This document shows positions 17,922-24,628 of a DNA stretch of 40,737 bases, one piece after another (the first letter of the stretch is position 1; each line of letters opens with the position of its first letter). Source of the stretch: an uncultured Alteromonas sp. (GTDB lineage Bacteria; Pseudomonadota; Gammaproteobacteria; Enterobacterales; Alteromonadaceae). Made by a program: the position numbers and the translations under genes. Location: positions 1-40,737 of the forward strand of contig NZ_CAJXQY010000031.1 in assembly GCF_913058315.1 (NCBI RefSeq), given 5' to 3'. The notes beneath the pieces are model-generated. The model was not told the origin of the DNA, did no database searches, and saw nothing but the letters and a program-made list of their open reading frames with translations.

Positions 17922-19161
17922 CATCTACGTAGCGAGGTTTACTCAACACTAGTTGCACCGTACTGATAGAACGTTCCAGGAACCCTCCCTCACAATATTT
18001 CAGATAATATTCCCACATTCTCGCGAAGCGCTCATCGTAACCATGCACTGCCAGTTTTTCCTTGGCCGCAACAAACGCATTAAACCAGTCTCTTAGCGTG
18101 CGGGCATAGTCGAGTCCGATGTCCTGCATATCACGAATCGACAGATCGCTGGCTTGCTTGATGTGCTGATTCAGCACCAGTTGTGAGGGTAAAAAACCGC
18201 CCGGGAAAATGTGCTTCTGGATAAAATCTACGCCCTTATGGTAGCTGTCGTAGCGGCGGTCATCGATAGTGATCGACTGCAGCAGCATTAAACCTTCAGG
18301 TGCTAACAGGCTCGCACACTTGTTAAAGAACTGATTAAGGTAAGGTTTACCTACTGCTTCAATCATTTCTATCGACACCAGTTTAGTATAGGTTCCTTCG
18401 AGTAACCGGTAGTCTTTCTTTAACAGCGTAATTTTATCTTCAAGACCTTCGCGCTTTACCCAGTCGTTAGCGTAGGCAAATTGTTCCTCAGAAATGGTTG
18501 TTGTTGTTACCTGACAGCCAAAATGTTTGGCGGCATGCACAGCGAGACCACCCCAGCCAGTCCCAATTTCAATCAGGTGATCGTTGGCATTCAGGCGCAG
18601 CTTTTTACAAATGGTGTGCAATTTATGAAACTGTGCATCGGCCAGTGAGGCGTTGACATCCGGATAAATGGCTGATGAGTACATCATGCTGTCATCCAGG
18701 AAATGCGTGTACAGAGTGTTCCCCAGATCATAATGAGCGGCGATATTTTTCTTCGCCTGATCGTGAGTGTTGCGTCGCATCAGGTGCTGCAACTTATCAA
18801 AAGGAAAACTTAACCATTTGAATCGCGACTCCCAGCGGTCCAGGGTTGGCAGATTACGGGCAAAAATCCGAATGACATTGGTAAGCTCAGGACTGGTCCA
18901 TAAGCCTTCTGTGTAGGTTTCGCCTGAGGCTACACTTCCGCCAAGTAGCAGCTTTTTGTAAACGGACGGACAATGCATATCAACTTCTGCATGCAGGTCG
19001 CTGGCGGGATTACCGCATTGAGCCACAAGCTTCCCATTTTCTTTAATCACCAGATGCCCCTCTGGCAGGGATTGCATCAGACTGATAAAGACCTGGCGAC
19101 TGTATCGCTCAATAAAAGAAAACGTAAGAGGCGCAATCAGCGCAGTTTCACTATTTGCCAT
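17908..19161 (-). CDS. Cyclopropane-synthase-family SAM methyltransferase acting on membrane lipids
   Basis: A 417-residue protein of the CFA synthase family. The SAM site is HLIEIGTGWGGLAVHAAKHFG (about 195-215), followed by VSIEMIEAVG (family Glu) and LDYARTLRDWFNAF (family Tyr). Compared with E. coli CFA synthase as I remember it, the bicarbonate ligands differ: YSCGYW is MYSSAIY here (Cys to Ser) and LLHTIG is LLQSIT (His to Gln). A plain cyclopropanase is therefore doubtful; a methyltransferase of furan- or methyl-fatty-acid type is plausible. It is the last gene of a five-gene reverse operon, 3 bases after DUF1365. Confidence 0.85.
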   Translation of the reverse strand: MANSETALIAPLTFSFIERYSRQVFISLMQSLPEGHLVIKENGKLVAQCGNPASDLHAEVDMHCPSVYKKLLLGGSVASGETYTEGLWTSPELTNVIRIFARNLPTLDRWESRFKWLSFPFDKLQHLMRRNTHDQAKKNIAAHYDLGNTLYTHFLDDSMMYSSAIYPDVNASLADAQFHKLHTICKKLRLNANDHLIEIGTGWGGLAVHAAKHFGCQVTTTTISEEQFAYANDWVKREGLEDKITLLKKDYRLLEGTYTKLVSIEMIEAVGKPYLNQFFNKCASLLAPEGLMLLQSITIDDRRYDSYHKGVDFIQKHIFPGGFLPSQLVLNQHIKQASDLSIRDMQDIGLDYARTLRDWFNAFVAAKEKLAVHGYDERFARMWEYYLKYCEGGFLERSISTVQLVLSKPRYVDELTR

Positions 19162-19164
19162 GAG

Positions 19165-19902
19165 TTATTCCTGACTATTTATCGGATGTGAATATACCGG
19201 CGTGCGCTTTATCCATAATTTAACCGCTTGCCAGTAAATTCCGATGACAGTTCTTAGTGTCATATTCGGTATTGATTTAATTACGCTTCTAACCGTATTT
19301 GAGTTTAATGAATTTTGTTTTAAATGCATTATCGCGGTGAAGTGTTTGTTTTTCTTATAACAACTTAAGCCCACTGAGAATGCCTCAGACGGTTGCTGTA
19401 TATGCCATTTATAGACCATGTCCACCGGATTGAAAGGCGAGACGTGAAATGCTTTCGGCGTGTTTTCCTGCCTGGCCAGATCAACCAGGTAATGGTGTCG
19501 TTCGTTCCATGGCGTATTACTGACTTCGGCCAGCATGTGGGTGAATTCACCGCTGACCTTATTGCGTAAAAAATAAAAATTAACCGGACTGAAATACAGT
19601 CCGAAGTGGCGTGCCTGACCGAGCAGAAAGACATCACCGCTTAGATGATTACTGGTGTCTGACAACGCATTAATGCGAGCAATGACCGCTTGTTTCAGTG
19701 GTAATGACGGGTCGCCCAGATAATCACTGCGGCGGTATTCAAAAGCGGCTGTGCGGCAGTTAGAAAAGCCTTTTACCGCATGCGCCAGTTGATTGACTTC
19801 ATCGAGGTTAAGCCACATCATCGCGATACCATATTCAAAGGCATGCTGAGTGGGGGTAAAACGTTCGTGGCTAACCACCCCGGTGCAGATCGCGCTTTCC
19901 AT
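19165..19902 (-). CDS. DUF1365 family protein
   Basis: A 245-residue DUF1365 protein. Recognisable blocks are SAICTGVVSHERFTPTQHAF at the start, FGLYFSPVNFYFL, LAEVSNTPWNERHHYLV, and HVSPFNPVDMVYKW. No biochemical role is established that I know of. It is constantly found between an FAD amine-oxidase-like protein and a CFA-family methyltransferase, so a part in lipid modification is inferred. The ATG at 19902 overlaps the FAD gene stop (TAATG), giving translational coupling. The longer upstream frame lies inside that gene. Confidence 0.88.
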   Translation of the reverse strand: MESAICTGVVSHERFTPTQHAFEYGIAMMWLNLDEVNQLAHAVKGFSNCRTAAFEYRRSDYLGDPSLPLKQAVIARINALSDTSNHLSGDVFLLGQARHFGLYFSPVNFYFLRNKVSGEFTHMLAEVSNTPWNERHHYLVDLARQENTPKAFHVSPFNPVDMVYKWHIQQPSEAFSVGLSCYKKNKHFTAIMHLKQNSLNSNTVRSVIKSIPNMTLRTVIGIYWQAVKLWIKRTPVYSHPINSQE

Positions 19903-21164
19903 TACAGGCTGGCTCCAAATCTCTGACACACATCCAGGGCTGAGCGCACACCGTCTTCGTGAAAGCCGTTGTACCAGTACGCACCACAAAAGTGGATGCC
20001 ATCAATACCACAAATGGTGTCCCGCTGCTGCTGAGCACTGACCATTTTGGGACTGAACTGAGGATGGGCATAGCGGTAAGTCCCCAGCACTTTGTTGGCC
20101 TCAATACCTGAGGTGTTGAGGCTTACACAAAAAGTCTCCGGGGCGTTCAGACATTGCAGTATATTCATGTCATAGGTTACGGCGGCGGGGCGTTGCTGTT
20201 CCTGAGGATCGCCGGTTAAGCGGTAATTCCAGCTCGCCCATGCCGCTTTACGTTGAGGGAGTTGGTGAGTGTCATAGTGAAGCACCACATCGTTTTCGGC
20301 GTAACCAATCGCGCTTAGGACGCGATGCTGAGCTTCGGTCGGTGTGGCCAGCATGGCTAAAGCCTGATCACTATGACAGGCAAAAATAACTTCATCGAAG
20401 CGGTCGGTTTGCCCTGCTGATGTGGTTACCGAAACCCCTCCGTTATCGTGTTCAACCCGGCTCACTGGTGCGCTTAATCGAATGCGCTCGGCAAATGGCT
20501 CAATCAGCGGCGCAATGTACTCCCGGGAGCCGCCTTTGATGGTATACCACTGGGGCCGGTCGTTAATGTTTAATAACCCGTGATTATTGAAGAACTGTAA
20601 GAAGAATGTCAGCGGGAACGCTTTAGTTTGCTCCAGGCTGGCCGACCAGATAGCGGCGCACATGGGATATATATAGTGTTCGCTGAAGTCGTCACTGAAG
20701 CCGTGTTGTTCGATAAACGATGACAGCGTTTGTGAACTGATATCTTTTTCTTGCTCGATAGTCTCTTTGCAAAGGGTATTAAAGCGAACAATATCTTTAA
20801 CGATTTTCCAGAATTTCGGTCTTAGCAGGTTGCGCCGTTGAGCGAATAACGTGTTCAGGTTATGTCCGTTGTACTCAATATTGGTGCCTTCGTGGCGGAC
20901 GGAAAAACTCATTTCCGTTGGCTGGTATTCCACTCCCAGACGGGTCAGTAGCTTGATGAAATTCGGGTACGTCCAGTCATTAAAAACAATAAATCCGGTA
21001 TCAATGGCCCATGACTCACCTTGCACGGTGACATCTTTCGTCGCAGTGTGCCCCCCTATATAGTCATTCGCCTCATACAGAGTAATGTTGTGCTGTTTAT
21101 GCAGCAAATGGGCGCAGGTTAACCCTGAAATTCCGGAGCCAATAATAGCAATGTTTTTTTTCAT
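19902..21164 (-). CDS. FAD-dependent amine-oxidase-like oxidoreductase
   Basis: A 420-residue flavoprotein. The N-terminal Rossmann motif is IAIIGSGISGLTCAHLLHKQ, with EANDYIGGHT following, as in NAD(P)-binding Rossmann/amine oxidase proteins. A C-terminal FAD contact is near IDGIHFCGAYWYNGFHEDG. In plants a related oxidase domain is fused to the N-terminus of cyclopropane fatty acid synthase, which fits a partnership with the CFA-like enzyme two genes on. The substrate is unknown; desaturation or oxidation of an acyl chain is an inference. It lies 19 bases after the SDR gene. Confidence 0.88.
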   Translation of the reverse strand: MKKNIAIIGSGISGLTCAHLLHKQHNITLYEANDYIGGHTATKDVTVQGESWAIDTGFIVFNDWTYPNFIKLLTRLGVEYQPTEMSFSVRHEGTNIEYNGHNLNTLFAQRRNLLRPKFWKIVKDIVRFNTLCKETIEQEKDISSQTLSSFIEQHGFSDDFSEHYIYPMCAAIWSASLEQTKAFPLTFFLQFFNNHGLLNINDRPQWYTIKGGSREYIAPLIEPFAERIRLSAPVSRVEHDNGGVSVTTSAGQTDRFDEVIFACHSDQALAMLATPTEAQHRVLSAIGYAENDVVLHYDTHQLPQRKAAWASWNYRLTGDPQEQQRPAAVTYDMNILQCLNAPETFCVSLNTSGIEANKVLGTYRYAHPQFSPKMVSAQQQRDTICGIDGIHFCGAYWYNGFHEDGVRSALDVCQRFGASL

Positions 21165-21183
21165 GCGAAGACCGCCAGCCTGA

Positions 21184-21894
21184 TTATTGTAATTTTGATG
21201 AAAGCCATACCTGGAGTCTGCCAGGTAAGCGGAATAAGGTTCGTAGTATTACCCCGAAAACGGTCGGGAAGTAGATGTTGCTCTGCCGTTTAATGATCCC
21301 CTTGAGGAGTGATTCAGCGGCTTCCTGAGCCGTAATTTTCATTGGCATTTCAAAGTCATTTTTATCGGTCAGCGGCGTTTCAACAAATCCCGGTGAGGCA
21401 GATTGGACAATAATATCGCGCGATTTCAGGTCTATTTTCATGCTTTGAGTAAAGTAGTGCACGGCGGCTTTACTTGCACCATAGGCCTGACTGCGGGTAA
21501 AGGGAAACAATCTGGCCATGGAATCGATGATGACCAGTTGATTACCGGCCTGGCAGTTAGGCAGCAAAGCGCTTACACAATTGATGATGCCAAAAAAGTT
21601 AACTTCGAGTACCCGTCTGAACATGTCAGGCTCAAATTCCGGTAAATCCACGTATTCACAAGTGCCAGCATTGAGCACTGCAATGTCGAAACGTACTTCT
21701 GCCAGCGCCGACTTAGTGGCTTGCTCATCGGTGACATCAAACTTCAAGGTCTGAATATTCTGATGACCAGACAGTTTATCGAGCTTTTCCTGGTTGCGCC
21801 CGCAGGCAATTACCTGATAGCCGCGTGAAGCAGCATGATTAGCCAGGGCTTCGCCGATGCCGGACGTTGCGCCGGTAATGAGTATCGTTTTCAT
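21184..21894 (-). CDS. Short-chain dehydrogenase/reductase
   Basis: A 236-residue classical SDR. The cofactor motif TGATSGIGEA is at the N-terminus, NAG at NAGTCEYV, the catalytic Ser in VIIDSMARL, and YxxxK in SQAYGASKAAVHYF. It ends with a hydrophobic/basic tail that may touch membranes. It overlaps the NTF2-like gene by 4 bases (ATGA). SDRs of this kind commonly sit in ChrR-controlled lipid loci; the substrate is not evident. Confidence 0.9.
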   Translation of the reverse strand: MKTILITGATSGIGEALANHAASRGYQVIACGRNQEKLDKLSGHQNIQTLKFDVTDEQATKSALAEVRFDIAVLNAGTCEYVDLPEFEPDMFRRVLEVNFFGIINCVSALLPNCQAGNQLVIIDSMARLFPFTRSQAYGASKAAVHYFTQSMKIDLKSRDIIVQSASPGFVETPLTDKNDFEMPMKITAQEAAESLLKGIIKRQSNIYFPTVFGVILRTLFRLPGRLQVWLSSKLQ

Positions 21895-22325
21895 GAGTCT
21901 AGCTTCTTTTTGATAAAACCAATGAGGTGCCTTAGCAATGGCACATGTTCATATACCATTTCTCCAAGGTCGTAATAGTCACGGTGATAATGAATTTTTT
22001 CGTCGCGGACCTTAAGTAATGACACGCCGTCGACTGAAATAATGTCTGGTTTATTTTTTAACTGCAGCGTCATCGTCCACTCAACCGTATGGCTGTACGA
22101 ATACCCTTCGGTGCTGTCTGACTCTTGTAAAGCGTGTATTGTGAACTGGCAGGTGTCCACCGATTCCAGCAGGTTTGCAAAGTATTTTTTGACTGCCGAG
22201 AGGCCTTGATGACGGGTTACCGGATCGACAAACTTAATGTCCTGATGATAGACCAGCGCAAGATCGTTAATGTCGATGCTGGCTAGATCTTCGTATAACT
22301 GCCTGAAACGTTCATTAAATGTCAC
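21891..22325 (-). CDS. NTF2-like (SnoaL-type) protein, first gene of ChrR-linked operon
   Basis: A 144-residue cone-fold protein of the nuclear transport factor 2-like group. Marks are the N-terminal helix MTFNERFRQLYEDL, then YHQDIKFVDPVTRHQGLSAV, the alternating strands around SHTVEWTMTLQ, and the end KIHYHRDYYDLGEMVYE. Such folds bind hydrophobic ligands or act as small isomerases; which one applies here is unknown. It is the promoter-proximal gene of the reverse operon, with a candidate ECF-sigma promoter about 40 bases upstream. Confidence 0.85.
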   Translation of the reverse strand: MTFNERFRQLYEDLASIDINDLALVYHQDIKFVDPVTRHQGLSAVKKYFANLLESVDTCQFTIHALQESDSTEGYSYSHTVEWTMTLQLKNKPDIISVDGVSLLKVRDEKIHYHRDYYDLGEMVYEHVPLLRHLIGFIKKKLDS

Positions 22326-22363
22326 TGCAAAAAAAATCCGTAATCGGTAAAGTTTATGCTTGA

Positions 22364-22392
22364 TAATACCGATTGCAGTAAGGCTTAGATCA
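22364..22392 (-). promoter_or_regulatory. Candidate ChrR-sigma (ECF) promoter, reverse operon
   Basis: Reading the reverse strand, TGATCT (22392-22387) is followed by 17 bases and then GTAT (22369-22366). The same element with the same 17-base spacing occurs before the LON gene and before the sigma factor gene. It would give a leader of about 33 bases to the ATG at 22325. Confidence 0.65.
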
Positions 22393-22441
22393 TCAATGGT
22401 GTATTTATTTTCAGCCCTGTTGCAATCTCTTCTGGCTTTTA

Positions 22442-22469
22442 AGATCCAAAACAGAAAGGAGGGCGTATT
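22442..22469 (+). promoter_or_regulatory. Candidate ChrR-sigma (ECF) promoter, LON-domain gene
   Basis: AGATCC (22442-22447), 17 bases, then GTATT (22465-22469), preceded by C as in the sigma-gene copy (CGTAT). It lies about 42 bases before the ATG at 22511. It is back-to-back with the reverse-operon promoter, so one short region could fire in both directions. Confidence 0.6.
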
Positions 22470-22510
22470 GGACAGTGATTCCCTATTAACTTTGTGAAAG
22501 ATATCCCATT

Positions 22511-23086
22511 ATGCAAGAAGTCAGTATGCCCTTGTTTCCGTTATCTGCTCATTTATTACCGGGTGGCCACATGGCCCTGAGAATTTTTGAGCCCCGCTAT
22601 GTTCGGATGGTAAAGGAAGCCTGCGCAGGTGATGGGTGCTTCGTCTTGTGCATGCTTAACTCGCGCGGCGATTTAAGTAAAAACGAACATATTTTTCCGA
22701 TTGGGACACTCTGCAAGATTGTCGATTTCGACTTGCTCGAAGATGGGTTGCTTGGGATCAAGGTGGAAGGCCAGTATTGTGTGAAGATAAACACAATAGC
22801 TACCGAGGCGGACGGCCTGAGGACAGGGCAGTGTGAACGTATCACTGACTGGACTGCCGAAATAGATGACGGCGTTATCGAGCCGTTACGCGACAAGTTG
22901 CAGCTGATTTATGACAAATATCCTGAAATCGCACGGCTTTATCCCGAACTTAAGTTTTCAGAACCACTGTGGGTGATATATCGCTGGCTGGAGTTATTAC
23001 CGGTAGATGCAGCAAACAAACAAGCGTTTTTGAGCGAACAAAACTGCGATAAGGTGCTAAACTATATAAATGACTTGGTGCGGTAA
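22511..23086 (+). CDS. LON substrate-binding-domain protein
   Basis: A 191-residue protein made only of the N-terminal LON domain: MPLFPLSAHLLPGGHMALRIFEPRYVRMV, FPIGTLCKIVDF and GIKVEGQYCVKI. It has no AAA or protease domain. Single-domain LON proteins are widespread and of uncertain role. Its position between the two arms of the ChrR locus, with a matching promoter element, suggests stress-linked expression. The ATG at 22511 is the first start; a second at residue 6 is also possible. Confidence 0.88.
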   Translation: MQEVSMPLFPLSAHLLPGGHMALRIFEPRYVRMVKEACAGDGCFVLCMLNSRGDLSKNEHIFPIGTLCKIVDFDLLEDGLLGIKVEGQYCVKINTIATEADGLRTGQCERITDWTAEIDDGVIEPLRDKLQLIYDKYPEIARLYPELKFSEPLWVIYRWLELLPVDAANKQAFLSEQNCDKVLNYINDLVR

Positions 23087-23092
23087 TATTTT

Positions 23093-23119
23093 TGATCCAG
23101 ATCATAATTTGTTGCGTAT
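23093..23119 (+). promoter_or_regulatory. Candidate autoregulatory ECF promoter of the sigma-chrR operon
   Basis: TGATCC (23093-23098), 17 bases, then GTAT (23116-23119), preceded by C. TGATCC is the -35 known for RpoE/ChrR-type (ECF11) sigma factors. The element starts 6 bases after the LON gene stop and gives a leader of about 28 bases to the ATG at 23156. Confidence 0.65.
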
Positions 23120-23155
23120 GCATTAGCACATACGGAATAAATCGGACCGAAAACT

Positions 23156-23767
23156 ATGCTTGTTGGAATACCATTGGAACACGAAAACAGCGCTGTAGAA
23201 CCGAAAGAGTGTGCAGTTGAAATGTCTGACTATCTGGTAAAGGTAGCGCAGGACAGATGCAAAGCCTCATTCGCCAGAGTGTTCGGCTTTTTTGCCCCGC
23301 GGCTGAGATCTTACGCACTCAAGCAATTGGGCAATGAAGCATTGGCCATGGAGCTTGTACAGGACACAATGTCAAATGTGTGGCAGAAAGCGCACCTCTT
23401 CAATTCGGAAAAAGGTTCTCCTTCTACCTGGATTTTTACCATCGCCAGAAACATTCGCTTTGATATGCTCCGTAAAGTTCAGAATCGCAAGGAAGACATT
23501 TGTGCTGATGACTTATGGCCAGTGCTTTGCGAACAGACACCCGACGCGAATGAGAAGTCGTTAGACGATCAGGTTACATTGGAGCAAATCGGTCATTTGT
23601 TTGAAGATTTGCCAGAGAAACAGAAAGTAGTATTAGAGGCCATTTACATCGACGGGAAGTCACAGCAGGAAATTGCTGATGAACTGGATATTCCTCTAGG
23701 TACCGTAAAATCCAGAACCCGGCTTGCTTTGCAGCGTCTCAAAGGTATGTTAAGCGATTATGATTAA
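23156..23767 (+). CDS. ECF sigma factor, RpoE/ChrR (ECF11) type
   Basis: A 203-residue ECF sigma factor. Region 2 spans about 40-110 (FARVFGFFAPRLRSYALKQL; MELVQDTMSNVWQKAHLF; STWIFTIARNIRFDMLRK). Region 4 spans about 140-195 (LFEDLPEKQKVVLEAIYIDG; SQQEIADELDIPLGTVKSR). The close match to the singlet-oxygen sigma factor of Rhodobacter and the following ChrR gene place it in that group. The start is uncertain: the ATG at 23222 (MSDYLVKVAQDR) would give a more typical N-terminus. It overlaps chrR by 8 bases, consistent with coupled synthesis of sigma and anti-sigma. Confidence 0.92.
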   Translation: MLVGIPLEHENSAVEPKECAVEMSDYLVKVAQDRCKASFARVFGFFAPRLRSYALKQLGNEALAMELVQDTMSNVWQKAHLFNSEKGSPSTWIFTIARNIRFDMLRKVQNRKEDICADDLWPVLCEQTPDANEKSLDDQVTLEQIGHLFEDLPEKQKVVLEAIYIDGKSQQEIADELDIPLGTVKSRTRLALQRLKGMLSDYD

Positions 23768-24455
23768 GTTCCACCCAACCCCTGATCTCATTGAGCAGTT
23801 TGTGACGGGAACCCTGGCACCAGCCGAGTCGTTAATGGTGTCTGCCCACTGCGATATGTGTAAATACTGTCGGGAACTCGTCGATGACAAAACGGCGGAG
23901 TTCGCAATGGATCATCTCGAGCTCGAAAACGCGGCAGAGAGTTACGATCCGCAGTTCGATTTGATGCTTGCTAATATTACTCAACAACCGGTCGCCGAGG
24001 CGCCTGATGTGCAAACCCGAAAATTGTCTGCCGCCCAGACGATGAGCACATCAATTGAGTTAGACGGCAAAACTTTCGAGTTACCCAAAACGTTGCATCG
24101 CCTGATTCAAAAGAAAGGTAACTGGTCGTCGTTGGTAGGCAAACTATGGCAGGCGCCAGTTGATATGGGTTATGACGGTGTGGCCAACTTCATATATATG
24201 GAAAAAGGGGGCTCGGTGCCAGAACATACTCACCGGGGGTCTGAAATGACACTGGTGATCAACGGAGAGTTCTCCGATGGCATGAACGAATATGATTCAG
24301 GTGATTTCATTTATATGAATGGCGATCACACTCATGCACCGGCCTCAAACGCCAACGAAGGGTGTCTGGTGTTCAGTATCGTCGATCAACCCCTTCATTT
24401 TACCTCGGGGATTGCCCGGCTGCTCAATCCGTTCAGCCATTTATTCTTCAGGTAA
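23760..24455 (+). CDS. chrR: ChrR-family zinc anti-sigma factor
   Basis: A 231-residue two-domain anti-sigma factor. The N-terminal zinc anti-sigma module (about 1-85) has His5 and HxxxCxxC (His30, Cys34, Cys37). The C-terminal cupin (about 120-225) has a second metal site in PEHTHRGSE and DHTHAP. In Rhodobacter ChrR holds RpoE inactive until singlet oxygen or organic hydroperoxides act on the cupin. All metal ligands I can place are kept, so the switch should work. A terminator follows directly. Confidence 0.94.
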   Translation: MIKFHPTPDLIEQFVTGTLAPAESLMVSAHCDMCKYCRELVDDKTAEFAMDHLELENAAESYDPQFDLMLANITQQPVAEAPDVQTRKLSAAQTMSTSIELDGKTFELPKTLHRLIQKKGNWSSLVGKLWQAPVDMGYDGVANFIYMEKGGSVPEHTHRGSEMTLVINGEFSDGMNEYDSGDFIYMNGDHTHAPASNANEGCLVFSIVDQPLHFTSGIARLLNPFSHLFFR

Positions 24456-24458
24456 TGA

Positions 24459-24484
24459 AACAGGCCATCAGGCCTGTTTTTGTT
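24459..24484 (+). terminator. Intrinsic terminator after chrR
   Basis: AACAGGCC (24459-24466) pairs with GGCCTGTT (24471-24478) around an ATCA loop and continues into a T-rich run. It closes the sigma-chrR operon. Confidence 0.85.
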
Positions 24485-24628
24485 TGTGTGGGGTAAAATC
24501 AGTGTATGCCATTGCCCTGAATCCATCTTAACGGGCAACTTCCTTCGTCATTCTCCATCCTCTTGTGGTGCTTCTTGCGGTTCATTGGTATTCTGTATCC
24601 AACGATAAGCAGAACATGTGACTTTTGG

